From Bacteroidota bacterium (GTDB taxonomy: Bacteria; Bacteroidota; Bacteroidia; AKYH767-A; OLB10): a stretch of 59,171 nucleotides of DNA. The stretch is taken from assembly GCA_016717325.1 (NCBI GenBank), contig JADKFV010000034.1:1-59171 (forward strand), given 5' to 3'. The position numbers and the translations under genes were made by a program. The notes under the pieces were generated by a model. It did no database searches and had not been told where the DNA came from. It was given only the letters and a program-made list of their open reading frames with translations. Positions 1 through 9,126 of the stretch are shown piece after piece (the stretch's first letter is position 1; the number at the start of each line of letters is the position of its first letter).

Positions 1-1
1 C

Positions 2-127
2 AAAGGATGGAATGGCACTTACAAAGATCGTAAACTATTAAATGATGTGTATTCTTATCAGATAAAGATTATTACCACATCCAATAAAATTATTAATAAA
101 AAAGGAACAGTAACACTGATGCATTAA
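2..127 (+). CDS. C-terminal end of a T9SS type B (gliding motility-associated) secreted protein, 5' truncated by the window
   Basis: The window opens inside a reading frame whose last 41 residues are visible. They begin KGWNGTYKD, run through DVYSYQIKI and end GTVTLMH before TAA. The order WNGTY - VYSY - KKGTVTL is the signature end of the CHU_C / gliding motility-associated C-terminal domain, which targets proteins to the type IX secretion system. A PorP/SprF gene follows on the same strand; such pairs are common in Bacteroidota and PorP/SprF proteins are tied to secretion of type B cargo. Nothing can be said about the missing N-terminal part. Confidence 0.8.
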   Translation, partial: KGWNGTYKDRKLLNDVYSYQIKIITTSNKIINKKGTVTLMH

Positions 128-170
128 AATTTATTGTGATATGATTTACCCACAAAAAACAAATTGCAAG

Positions 171-1211
171 ATGAAACTACTACGTATATACTTACTGTTG
201 ATAGTGTGTAATGCAACTACGACACTATGCGCACAGGATGTGCACTTTACCCAAGCCGAAGATGCGCCCTTGCTGCTGTGCCCAGCCCTCGCAGGAATGA
301 GCAATTTAGATTATCGCGTTGCTTTGAATTACAAAAATCAATGGCCCGGCATTGGCAAAGGTTACAATACCATAAATGCAAGCATCGACTTACCTGCCTT
401 CCGTAGTGCTGAAGCCAAACGGTCACGAGGCAGTTACCTTGGTGCAGGCCTTCATGTATTTAAAGATTTTGCCGGTGAAGCTGCTTTTGGCGTTACTAAT
501 TTCGGGTTAACAATAACAGGTGTTACGCCACTAGGATATAGTTCGAAAGCTTCGTTTGGTTTGCAATCGGGTATTTCGCAGCGCAGTGCCAATGCCGATA
601 AACTTACATGGAGTACACAATATATAAACGGTGCATACGACAAAGATGGTCCGGGAGAAGGAGACAGACTTACCAGTATAGGATATGCCGACTGGGCTTT
701 TGGGTTGGCCTATGAATTTGAAAGTGAATCGGAAAGCTTTGCCGGATTTTCTTCTGCAAAAATAAAAGCCGGCATGTCGGTGTATCATTTTAATAAACCA
801 AAGGTGGAAATTGTAGGCGCTGTGCTCGATGTAGTTTACCGCAAACAGGTATATTTTGTAAATGGAATGTTTGATATTGGTGAAACAAAGTATGCATTCA
901 ATCCATCGTTTACATTTTACAAGCAAGGCCCAAATAAAGAAATGCTTGTAGGCATTTTATTCCGTATGCGTTCCGGAGGCAATTCGAAATTTACCGGCAA
1001 TACCGATGCAAACGGATTTGGTTTTGGTGCAATTGTTCGTGTTGGCGATGCCATTGCACCGGCAATCAATTATCAAAAAAACAATATTCAGTTTGGCTTA
1101 TCATATGATATTACCTATTCCAAATTATCGCGGTCGGGTGCAGGTGGTGCCGAAATATCTTTTAAGATTATTCCCAAGCGCAGAACACCTTACATGCACA
1201 AGTATTCGTGA
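171..1211 (+). CDS. PorP/SprF family type IX secretion system outer-membrane protein
   Basis: The 346-residue product starts with a clear signal peptide (hydrophobic stretch LLRIYLLLIVC, cleavage near LCAQ) followed directly by DVHFTQ, the typical mature N-terminus of PorP/SprF proteins. The rest is a series of amphipathic strands with many G/F/Y residues, as expected for a beta barrel of about 14 strands. The start at 171 is preferred to an in-frame ATG at 141 because the earlier start would put ten polar residues before the signal peptide. Known family role: a T9SS outer-membrane component that helps secrete or retain CHU_C-tagged cargo at the cell surface. The gene upstream ends in such a tag, and the spacing of about 40 bases suggests one operon. 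The specific cargo is an inference. Confidence 0.88.
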   Translation: MKLLRIYLLLIVCNATTTLCAQDVHFTQAEDAPLLLCPALAGMSNLDYRVALNYKNQWPGIGKGYNTINASIDLPAFRSAEAKRSRGSYLGAGLHVFKDFAGEAAFGVTNFGLTITGVTPLGYSSKASFGLQSGISQRSANADKLTWSTQYINGAYDKDGPGEGDRLTSIGYADWAFGLAYEFESESESFAGFSSAKIKAGMSVYHFNKPKVEIVGAVLDVVYRKQVYFVNGMFDIGETKYAFNPSFTFYKQGPNKEMLVGILFRMRSGGNSKFTGNTDANGFGFGAIVRVGDAIAPAINYQKNNIQFGLSYDITYSKLSRSGAGGAEISFKIIPKRRTPYMHKYS

Positions 1212-1263
1212 TAAATTGATTAATAAATTTCAGAAATAATTTTCGTGGTTTTCATTTTTAATC

Positions 1264-2718
1264 TCACTGCTGCTTTGTATTTATAATATCCATACGATAT
1301 ATTTTATAACACTCAGTTTTCACTATTGCATCGTCAAATCTTTGCAGCAATTTTATTTTTACCAAGTCATAATTCTTTTCAGTATTCAATGAATCCTGAC
1401 AAAGCAATATGGCCGACCCAAGCGTATTATCGATGAGGTATTTTTTCGCATGCAAAACAAAATCATCTTGCGAAATCATAAAAGGATAATCGTTCCAGTT
1501 ACAAAAGCTTGTTGGCTTCAATGTATTTACATCAATCGCTTTTTTGCCACTATAAGCAGAGTAAACAGGAACAGAAGTGTTTTGCGCAATTACCGGAAAA
1601 TTAAAAACGCCATTATTACTTTCGATAAATATAGTTGCCCTGCGGCCTGTAGAAAAAGCAAATTGATAATCGTGAACATACATAACTACCGATGCAATGC
1701 ACGATGGAAACAGAATGATAGAAAAAAGGAGTGAGGAATATTGCAAACCGTTAGTGTTGTCTTTGTATTTAGAATGCTTGATCCAATAGCAAGTTAACAA
1801 AAGCAAAAAGAGAAATCCGCAATGCCGCACCGCTACAATTATTGGTGAAACATAAATAAAAAAAGCCACCGCCAATGCCGAAGCATAAAAAAGCAAAACA
1901 GTTTTGCGATTATCTTTCAAAATAAGAAACGGAACAAGCCAAGCAATAAGCGATGCACCACCCGCCATTTTTTTAGAATAGTTTACAAGCCAATTGGTAT
2001 TCCAACAATTAAAAAGAGTAGCATCAGGAAAATGGAACAGCCCCTTCCAACAAATAGAAAATGTTTTTCCTATTCTTTTATATGAAAGCAACTTATCCGA
2101 ATCGAAATAGAATAAGAAATGATCGGAGGGAACTTTGATTTGAATGGCAGAAAAATGATGGCGAAAATAAAAAAACTCATAGAGGCAATATATTTGGGCT
2201 GAGCAAAAATCAACCTCCGCTCTTTATTATTAGCCAAAACATAAATGAAAAAGAAAATGCTAAAGAAGAAAGAAAACAAGTGTGTGTTGGCAAGCAGACT
2301 TAAGCACAAAAAAATCAACACATAATTTTTACTCTCTTTACAATACAGAATAACAGTGATAAGCAAAAAGAAAAGCGATACAGCATAATTGCGGCTTACG
2401 ATAGCGTATTCGTAAAAAATAAAATACGAAAAAGTGAGTAATAGTTTTTGATGTTTTGGAAACGGTGCATACCAAAGAATCAAAAATATATTTGCCGAAG
2501 CAATTAATAAAAAAAAAAGTCAGTATTAACAACAATGCATTCCAAAGGAGTGGATGCCCTTCGTATCGCGCATTATAAAACAAATCGAAAAAACTGGTAC
2601 TTTCGAGGCCCAACAAAAAATGATGTGCCTCATCGAGCCAAATTTCGTGATGCCAAATACCAATCAATCCAAGTACGAAAAAAATAAGCAGCACAAATAT
2701 TTTGGTAGTGGTTTTCAT
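1264..2718 (-). pseudogene. Polytopic membrane protein, GT-C glycosyltransferase-like, interrupted by two frameshifts
   Basis: Reading from 2718, the protein starts MKTTTKIFVLL, then IWHHEIWLDEAHHF after the first membrane helix. A D-E pair at this place is the hallmark of GT-C (ArnT/RgtA/GT39-like) lipid-linked sugar transferases. The frame breaks at a run of about ten T (minus strand) near 2510-2519 and continues in another frame as FLILWYAPFPKHQK. A second break lies near 2135-2150, after which VPSDHFLFYFDSDKLLSYKRIGK continues to the stop at 1264. The total span, 1455 bases, is divisible by three, so the two indels compensate (about 484 residues, many hydrophobic helices). The homopolymer position favours sequencing error over true decay. 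The substrate is unknown, and the family call rests on topology and the DE motif only. Confidence 0.6.
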
Positions 2719-2856
2719 TCGTGCGAAAGTAGTATTTCAAAAATTGCAATCAATCTTCAATTTCGTAAGAATGCACCACAAAACTACTCTACTAATAACA
2801 GATAGCCCGATGCATTATGAATTTGCATGATTATAAATACATCGATCGAAAAATTG

Positions 2857-3477
2857 TCAATTCACTTTCTGTAGCAACGCTGACTCATACAATTGTTGTG
2901 GGGCTATCATGGGTTCGTTGTATGGAATGCTGTTGCCATATTTTATTTTTAGCTGCCGTTGTACTATTGGATTTTGTAAATTGAAATCGTGAAGCGGTTT
3001 TGTTTTTGCAAGTGAAATATGGTAGCACATTGAATAAAGTTTATAAACCAATTCGGAACAATACAACTCATCATCGCTCCAGTTAAATGCCAGGTCATAA
3101 TCTGTGCCTTTCCATTTATTTATTTGTTGTAACAATAATTTGTTGTTCGTATCGGTGGTAATGTTTGTAGAATTCTTTAAACGCCACACTTCAAAATAAT
3201 GGTTTACTCCCCGGCTGATAAATTCATCGAGTGGAGTGATAGAAACCGGTTGCACAGCTTCGGCTACAAAATAATCATTGTTGATTATAACGATAACACC
3301 GGTGTGGGAAAATTTTGAACCCGTTGCAATTTCAATTGCTTTGGCATGTTTGCCCGTATTACTTTGAAAAATAATATCACCTGTTTTATACTTCGAAAAA
3401 GTATTCGCTGATTGAGCAAAAATATTATTTGCAAAAAATAAAATGACGCTGATTGATAAAACTAAAATTGTTTTCAT
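2857..3477 (-). CDS. YiiX/YebB-like NlpC/P60-superfamily cysteine hydrolase, secreted
   Basis: The 206-residue protein has a signal peptide (MKTILVLSISVILFF, cleavage after IFAQ); an in-frame start nine codons upstream (3504) would precede it and is less likely. After the signal comes KTGDIIFQSNTGKHAKAI, a pattern typical of the YiiX/YebB branch of the permuted NlpC/P60 fold. Likely catalytic residues are His in FSHTGV (about residue 67) and Cys in DDELYCSELVYK. Members are lipid- or peptide-directed hydrolases at the cell envelope, so peptidoglycan or lipid substrates are possible; which one cannot be told. msrB lies directly upstream on the same strand, about 40 bases away, so the two may be cotranscribed. 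Confidence 0.75.
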   Translation of the reverse strand: MKTILVLSISVILFFANNIFAQSANTFSKYKTGDIIFQSNTGKHAKAIEIATGSKFSHTGVIVIINNDYFVAEAVQPVSITPLDEFISRGVNHYFEVWRLKNSTNITTDTNNKLLLQQINKWKGTDYDLAFNWSDDELYCSELVYKLYSMCYHISLAKTKPLHDFNLQNPIVQRQLKIKYGNSIPYNEPMIAPQQLYESALLQKVN

Positions 3478-3516
3478 AATAACGAAAACGCGTTGAAGCT
3501 GCATTTAGTATTACAA

Positions 3517-3912
3517 TTACTCGCCTTTAAAATTCAGCGATAAAGAATTAACACAATAACGCAATCCTGTATCGGTAGGGCCATCATCGAACACATGACC
3601 CAAATGCGAGCCACATTTATTGCATACTATTTCTTTGCGAATCATTCCAAAAGAAATATCACGAATGGTATCAATTTTATTGCCTTCAATTTCTCTGTCG
3701 AAACTTGGCCATCCACATCCCGAATCAAATTTCATATCGGAAGTAAAAAGTTCGTTGCCACATGCGCCACAAGTGTAGATTCCATTTTCATGATGTAAAT
3801 TATACTCACCGGTAAATGGCCGCTCAGTGCCTTTTTCGCGAAGCACTTTATATTGTTCGGGCGACAATATTTTTTTCCACTCTTCTTCGGTCTTAATTAC
3901 TTTTTCTTCCAT
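3517..3912 (-). CDS. msrB: Peptide-methionine (R)-S-oxide reductase
   Basis: The enzyme reduces the R epimer of methionine sulfoxide in proteins, a repair step after oxidative damage. The 131-residue product has the complete MsrB fold: RPFTGEYNLHHENGIYTC, two zinc-binding CxxC pairs (CGAC at about 48-51 and CNKC at about 97-100), the GWPSF core and GHVFDDGP. The active-site cysteine is in RYCVNSLSL near the C-terminus. There is no signal peptide, so it should act in the cytoplasm. Length is normal for a stand-alone MsrB. It sits between the YiiX-like gene and a TPR lipoprotein gene on the same strand; the stop of the TPR gene lies about 20 bases before its start. Confidence 0.95.
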   Translation of the reverse strand: MEEKVIKTEEEWKKILSPEQYKVLREKGTERPFTGEYNLHHENGIYTCGACGNELFTSDMKFDSGCGWPSFDREIEGNKIDTIRDISFGMIRKEIVCNKCGSHLGHVFDDGPTDTGLRYCVNSLSLNFKGE

Positions 3913-3930
3913 CGTTAATAGTTTATAATT

Positions 3931-4955
3931 TTAAATTCCAATTCGCTTAAGTGCTTCGCGTGGTTTGTCGTAAGCCTGATTTGCATCAAGTGCCTTGCGA
4001 TAATCTTCGCGTGCATTATTATATCGCCTAACAATTCGCGACAATATCCACGATTATAAAATGCCTGAAAGTACATGGAGTCGGCTGCAATTGCCTTGTC
4101 GAAAAATGGTATTGCTGCACTATACGTTTTTAAATTTACTAAGTGTATGTATCCAATATTGAAATATGCATCGCGAAATTTAGGATCGATTTCATTGATG
4201 GTAGTATATGTTTGAATTGCCTCATCAAACATTTCTGCCGTTTGGTAATACATTGCCTTTCCATACAATGCTTCTACACTTTGTGGTTTAACGCGTAAAG
4301 CTGCATCGTAATATTGCAATGATAATTTCAAATTCCTTACACCATATATTATTCCCAGCTGCATCAGTGCATCATAATTTTGCGTGTTCATTTCGCTGCA
4401 CTTTTGAAATGTCTTTATGGCCAATGCTGTATCACCTTTTTCTTTATAAATCATGCCTTTTAAAAATCCGGTTTTTTCATCATCGGGTTTTACTTTTTCC
4501 ATTCGGCTTACATACAACAAAGCATTTTCATATTCTTTCACATAAAATAAAAGTTGCGACATTTTGAAAAGTGCTTCCTCGTTATTCATATCGCATTGCA
4601 AAGCTTTTTCGAGCGCCTTTTTCGAGAGATAAGGTTGCCCGGTAAAAAATAAAATATCGCCCATCATCACATGGTACCCGCCATTTACCGAATCGATGGA
4701 TATAGCCTTTTGCATATCGGTATAAGCCATAAGATATTGCTTGAGTCGCGAGTAATATTTTGCCCGTTGCACATAGGGTTCGGCAAGGGTAGTATCATCA
4801 TTTATTTTTGTATCAAGATAACCCAGCACCGAATCTTTAGTCATGCCAGTTTTTGATTCGTTTGTGGGTTCATTTTTGTTTTAGTTGCAAGCGATAACGA
4901 AAACCAATATTGCTGAAAAGAATATCAGCGAAAGAAATTTGTTGTTATTCTTCAT
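3931..4955 (-). pseudogene. TPR-repeat lipoprotein, broken by an in-frame TAA and a frameshift
   Basis: The reconstructed protein starts at 4955 with MKNNNKFLSLIFFSAIL and a lipobox ending FVIAC-N. A TAA at 4881-4883 follows at once in the same frame; beyond it the frame continues NKNEPTNESKTGMTKDS and then about seven TPR units (34-residue repeats with A/Y/F positions such as NYDALMQLGIIYG and DAYFNIGYIHLVN). Near 4023 one base appears to be missing (GATATAAT in place of GATTATAAT). In the restored frame the last TPR helix reads YNNAREDYRKALDANQ and stops at 3931. With one base added the span is 342 codons. TPR lipoproteins are scaffold proteins of the envelope; no specific partner is evident. 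If the TAA is real, translation could restart at 4844 as a cytoplasmic TPR protein. Confidence 0.65.
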
Positions 4956-4980
4956 TTCAATTTTTCGAATTTCAAACATA

Positions 4981-5012
4981 AAAAAAGAGTGGTACAATTA
5001 TGTCCACTCTTT
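4981..5012 (-). terminator. Rho-independent terminator of recA
   Basis: On the minus strand an AAGAGTGG stem, an 11-base loop and CCACTCTT are followed by a T run. It lies 23 bases beyond the recA stop codon, the expected place for an intrinsic terminator. Confidence 0.8.
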
Positions 5013-5034
5013 GTAATATTATTGTCAATTTAAT

Positions 5035-6051
5035 TTATTCGGCAACTACAGGAAGCGAAAGATTGGCCCGTACTTTTCCTTCAATCTCATCGGCCAATTC
5101 GGGATTGTCGGCCAATAATTGTTTTACGCCATCGCGCCCCTGCCCTAGTTTGGTATCGCCATAGCTAAACCACGAACCGCTTTTCTTAATTACATTACAT
5201 TCTACACCAAGGTCAACTATCTCCCCTGTTTTCGAAATGCCTTCGCCATACATGATGTCAAATTCTGTTTGACGGAAAGGAGGTGCAAGTTTATTTTTTA
5301 CAATTTTTACACGTGTACGATTTCCCATTACGCTATCACCATCTTTCAACTGACCTATTCTACGTATATCCAAACGAATGGAAGCGTAAAATTTCAAAGC
5401 GTTTCCACCTGTTGTAGTTTCGGGGCTGCCAAACATTACTCCAATCTTATCGCGAAGCTGATTGATAAATATACAGCAGCATCCTGTTTTATTAATTGTG
5501 CCGGTAAGTTTACGCAATGCCTGCGACATTAAACGGGCATGCAAACCCATTTTAGAATCGCCCATTTCGCCTTCAATTTCCGACTTTGGTGTGAGTGCTG
5601 CAACAGAGTCAATTACTATAATATCTATGGCTCCCGAGCGAATTAAATTTTCTGTTATTTCTAAAGCCTGCTCGCCATTATCGGGTTGAGAGATAAGCAA
5701 GTTTTCTAAATCAACACCAAGTTTTTGCGCATAAGAACGGTCGAATGCATGTTCGGCATCGATAAATGCTGCTATGCCTCCTTTGCTTTGTGCTTCGGCT
5801 ATGCAATGTATGGCAAGGGTAGTTTTTCCTGATGATTCAGGACCATAAATTTCTACTACGCGCCCCTTTGGCAAACCGCCAATTCCTAAGGCTACATCTA
5901 AACCAATTGAACGTGTCGAAATACTTTCTATAGGCTCTATGGCATTATCGCCAAGGCGCATTATAGTGCCTTTACCATAGTTTTTTTCTATTTTATCTAT
6001 GGTAAGTTGTAATGCTTTTAATTTTTCTTTATTTTCTGTTGCTGCCGACAT
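5035..6051 (-). CDS. recA: RecA recombinase
   Basis: RecA forms ATP-dependent filaments on single-stranded DNA, catalyses strand exchange and triggers LexA-type self-cleavage. The 338-residue product has every family mark: KNYGKGTIMRLGD near the N-terminus, Walker A GPESSGKTT (about 69-77), Walker B-like IDIIVIDSVAAL (about 140-150), loop L1 MGLHARLMSQALRKL, and loop L2 with GSPETTTGGNALKFYAS. The C-terminal domain ends in LSLPVVAE, shorter and less acidic than in E. coli, as is usual in Bacteroidota. It is a single-gene unit with its own terminator; a stress-protein gene lies upstream on the same strand. No LexA-type operator was recognised, and Bacteroidota often lack canonical LexA. Confidence 0.98.
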   Translation of the reverse strand: MSAATENKEKLKALQLTIDKIEKNYGKGTIMRLGDNAIEPIESISTRSIGLDVALGIGGLPKGRVVEIYGPESSGKTTLAIHCIAEAQSKGGIAAFIDAEHAFDRSYAQKLGVDLENLLISQPDNGEQALEITENLIRSGAIDIIVIDSVAALTPKSEIEGEMGDSKMGLHARLMSQALRKLTGTINKTGCCCIFINQLRDKIGVMFGSPETTTGGNALKFYASIRLDIRRIGQLKDGDSVMGNRTRVKIVKNKLAPPFRQTEFDIMYGEGISKTGEIVDLGVECNVIKKSGSWFSYGDTKLGQGRDGVKQLLADNPELADEIEGKVRANLSLPVVAE

Positions 6052-6148
6052 TTTTATTAATATTTTAATTGGCGCAAAACTATTAATACTTGCAATAAGT
6101 AATTATAGAATTGCAAAAACATTTGAACAATAATTTTTTTTCTCTTGG

Positions 6149-7033
6149 TTAATAGCCTACCGAAATGTTATCGGGATTGGACTCCTGAGGTTGCACTGTG
6201 ATAACTGGAATGGGAGAAGAGTTGATAATTTTATTTGCAAATGCTCCCAAAGAATTTCCTGTGAGGCTAAACTCTTGTTCGGTCATGATTACTATTAAAT
6301 CAGCATCAACTTCTTTTGCAAATGCAAGCGTTTCCTGAGCAATTTCTTTGGTTTTAGCAAACTTGGTTTCGGTAATAATATCGTGCTCGGCCATGTAGTC
6401 TTCTACTTGTTCGATTTTGAATTTGAACTTAAACACACTGTCTTCAACATCTTTAAGCGGTTCAAAAGCGATAATAAAAACTTTTGATTGATAAATGCGT
6501 GCCATGGCCATGGCCATAGGGACTTTTTGACGGGAGTTTGCCGAATCATCAATGGGTAAAACAATATTGGTAAATCCCAATTTCTTGGCATGGCTTTGAA
6601 CTGAAATTACAGGACATTTAGCTTCGGCTATTACCCGAACTGTGTTGGTTCCTACAACGTGATTTTTATGACCACTTGCACCATGTGTACCCATAAAAAT
6701 AATATCGGCATGCCATTGATGTGCACTGCTTGCAATTTTTTTGTAAATACGACCAACCTCAGTTCCAACTACAATAGTTACGCCTGTTTCCTGATGATAT
6801 TTGGCAGCAATTTCCTCGAGTTTTGCGTTCGATTCGGATTCAATCTTTTTTTCGAAACCACTAAACGCATTGCTTATTGCCGATGTGAAACCCATGGTTT
6901 CTATTACATGCAAAAGCTTTACTTCGGCACGCAAAAATTTGGCTAAAAATATGCCATGCTCTAAACTCAAGGCCGAAGTTTCCGAAAAATCATAAGGGAT
7001 AAGAATTCGGTTTATTTCAAAATTATTGTTCAT
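6149..7033 (-). CDS. Universal stress protein with two UspA domains
   Basis: The 294-residue protein consists of two tandem Usp folds. The first begins INRILIPYDFSETS and carries the nucleotide-binding loop GTHGASGHKNHVVGTNT (about 124-140). The second begins FTNIVLPIDDSANSR, and its loop is less canonical (MTEQEFSLTGNSLGAFANK), so only the first half clearly keeps the G-x2-G-x9-G pattern. Tandem Usp proteins are cytoplasmic ATP-binding stress factors; a precise role cannot be assigned. The start at 7033 (MNNNFEINRIL) is chosen over an ATG seven codons upstream because homologues begin a few residues before the first beta strand. The gene is divergent from dnaB. Confidence 0.88.
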   Translation of the reverse strand: MNNNFEINRILIPYDFSETSALSLEHGIFLAKFLRAEVKLLHVIETMGFTSAISNAFSGFEKKIESESNAKLEEIAAKYHQETGVTIVVGTEVGRIYKKIASSAHQWHADIIFMGTHGASGHKNHVVGTNTVRVIAEAKCPVISVQSHAKKLGFTNIVLPIDDSANSRQKVPMAMAMARIYQSKVFIIAFEPLKDVEDSVFKFKFKIEQVEDYMAEHDIITETKFAKTKEIAQETLAFAKEVDADLIVIMTEQEFSLTGNSLGAFANKIINSSPIPVITVQPQESNPDNISVGY

Positions 7034-7385
7034 AGGTTTGGGATTTGAAAACAAATATAGAATTAGTTTTTACTTTATGCAAAGGTTAGAAAAAAAATAT
7101 ACCCAGAAAAGCAAATTATAATTTTCTATTCTCTTTTTTAACCACTCAAAGAACTCTTTTTTGTATACTTTATTTCTTGTGATAAAGAGTTTTAAAAAAC
7201 ATTCCTTTATAAATTTAATTCAAAATAAATTTTATTTTATTGACATATTATCAACGCATGTTAGCAACTATTAAAAATTATTTTCCTTTCACACATGCAG
7301 TTGAAAACTAATTTTGCCACCCCTAAAATATTGAGGGCACATTAAATCGTTTTATTATATTTGATTTTCTCTTCTACACTTACAA
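7034..7385. other. Divergent intergenic region between the stress protein gene and dnaB
   Basis: About 350 AT-rich bases without coding signal. It must hold the promoters of both flanking genes. Only the dnaB-side -7 element is recognisable; no structured RNA was seen. Confidence 0.5.
7309..7316 (+). promoter_or_regulatory. Candidate -7 box of dnaB
   Basis: TAATTTTG fits the Bacteroidota consensus TAnnTTTG and lies about 70 bases before the dnaB start. No good TTG is found at the -33 distance, so this is only a moderate candidate. Confidence 0.4.
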
Positions 7386-8912
7386 ATGGACCAAGGCACC
7401 GATAATACATTACGCAAAAGAACCCGCGGAAAGGCAATTGCATCAACAGTTTCCATGGCGAGCGAGCATGGCAAACTACCACCACAGGCAATAGATGTTG
7501 AAGAAATTGTATTGGGTGCCATGTTGCTCGAACGCAATGCACTTAACTCGGTAATTGATGTGTTGAAACCCGAAGCATTTTATAAAGAATCGCACCAAAA
7601 AATATTTGCTGTAATACATCATTTGTTTCACTCGGCACTACCTATCGATTTAATTTCCGTGACAAATGAATTACGCATACGTGGCGAGTTACAACTCATA
7701 GGAGGGCCGTATTATATATCTACGCTGACAAACAGAGTTGCATCGGCCGCAAATATCGAATTTCATGCGCGTATAATTATTCAAAAACATATTCAGCGCG
7801 AGTTAATACGCATTTCGACCGAAACTATAAAAGATGCCTTCGAAGATTCGACAGATGTACTTGAATTACTCGATAAAGCTGAGCGCAATCTTTTTGCTAT
7901 AGCTGAAGGAAATTTGCGCAAGCAATACGACAACATGCAAACCCTTATTGGCAAGGCCATAAAAGAATACGAACGCGCAGCCGAACAGCCCGATGGTGTG
8001 ATTGGTGTGCCGAGCGGATTCAGTGATTTGGACAGGATAACTTCGGGATGGCAAAAAAGCGACTTAATAATTTTGGCCGCTCGCCCCGGTATGGGAAAAA
8101 CAGCGTTTGTACTTTCGCTTGCCCGCAATGCCTCGGTGCAATTTCGTAAACCTGTTGCATTGTTCTCTCTGGAAATGTCATCGGTGCAATTGGTAAATCG
8201 TTTAATTTCGAGCGAAACCGAAATTGGTGGCGAAAAACTGCGTAAAGGCGACCTTACCGATGCCGAGTGGCAACAACTAAATAAAAAAATACAACCCCTC
8301 GAAAATGCACCACTTTATATTGACGATACTCCGGCCATTACTATTTTTGAGTTGCGTGCAAAATGCCGAAGACTTGTGGCAGAACGTAAAGTTGAATTAA
8401 TAATAGTTGACTATTTACAATTGATGCAAGCCGGCAGCGAAAATGGACGCGGCAACCGTGAGCAGGAAATAAGTACTATATCGCGTTCGCTAAAAAGTAT
8501 AGCCAAAGAATTGGAAGTGCCTATTATCTGTCTTTCGCAATTGAGCCGTGCGGTGGAATCGCGCGGTGGTGTAAAAAAACCCATGTTGAGTGATTTACGT
8601 GAATCGGGTGCCATAGAGCAAGATGCCGATATGGTAATGTTTATTTACCGACCCGAGTATTATGAAAATACGCAGGACGCACAAGGTATGTCCACTGCAG
8701 GCCTGGCCGAAATAATAGTTGCCAAAAACCGCAATGGCTCGCTAAGCACTGTAAACCTCCGCTTTATAGGCCACCTCACAAAATTTGCCGATTGGGATAA
8801 TTATGCCATGGTTGATGATGGAGCACAATTTGCAACTATGGGTGCCGAACAACCTCGTGTATCAAAATTCTCGCGCATGGACGATTTGCCTAATGAGGAT
8901 GCGCCTTTCTAA
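7386..8912 (+). CDS. dnaB: Replicative DNA helicase DnaB
   Basis: DnaB is the hexameric 5'-3' helicase that unwinds the fork and loads primase. The 508-residue product has the N-terminal helical domain (LPPQAIDVEEIVLGAMLLE, about 31-50), a linker, and the RecA-like C-terminal domain. That domain starts near VIGVPSGFSDLDRIT, with Walker A ARPGMGKTAF (about 234-243), Walker B VELIIVDYLQLM (about 335-346) and the conserved LSQLSRAVESR segment. It has no intein and normal length. The first 30 residues (DQGTDNTLRKRTRGKAIAS) are a basic extension common in this phylum. The start at 7386 is the first ATG in frame. Downstream lies an insertion sequence, which ends the unit. Confidence 0.97.
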   Translation: MDQGTDNTLRKRTRGKAIASTVSMASEHGKLPPQAIDVEEIVLGAMLLERNALNSVIDVLKPEAFYKESHQKIFAVIHHLFHSALPIDLISVTNELRIRGELQLIGGPYYISTLTNRVASAANIEFHARIIIQKHIQRELIRISTETIKDAFEDSTDVLELLDKAERNLFAIAEGNLRKQYDNMQTLIGKAIKEYERAAEQPDGVIGVPSGFSDLDRITSGWQKSDLIILAARPGMGKTAFVLSLARNASVQFRKPVALFSLEMSSVQLVNRLISSETEIGGEKLRKGDLTDAEWQQLNKKIQPLENAPLYIDDTPAITIFELRAKCRRLVAERKVELIIVDYLQLMQAGSENGRGNREQEISTISRSLKSIAKELEVPIICLSQLSRAVESRGGVKKPMLSDLRESGAIEQDADMVMFIYRPEYYENTQDAQGMSTAGLAEIIVAKNRNGSLSTVNLRFIGHLTKFADWDNYAMVDDGAQFATMGAEQPRVSKFSRMDDLPNEDAPF

Positions 8913-8999
8913 TTTTATAAAAAATTGGGATTTTATCAAAAAAACGCATGGCCTCGCGCACCCGTAACCCCAATAACATTAAGTTAAGAGAATTTGATT

Positions 9000-9030
9000 T
9001 TTATCCCGTAGGGATTACCGCTTGGTAAAA
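9000..9030 (+). repeat. Left arm of a perfect 31-base inverted repeat flanking the IS
   Basis: It starts TTTATCCCGTAGGG and ends CTTGGTAAAA; the exact reverse complement is at 10791-10821. Inside it two small stems can form: ATCCC-GTA-GGGAT and TTACC-GCTT-GGTAA. A further REP-like palindrome (GTTCCTTAGGAAC) follows at about 9052-9064. Confidence 0.85.
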
Positions 9031-9126
9031 ATAAATGCAAAACGGAATTTTGTTCCTTAGGAACTACCCTTTCTTCAATCATCATTTTGCATCATTGGGT
9101 TGTCCTTACAGGCATACGCGTCAACT

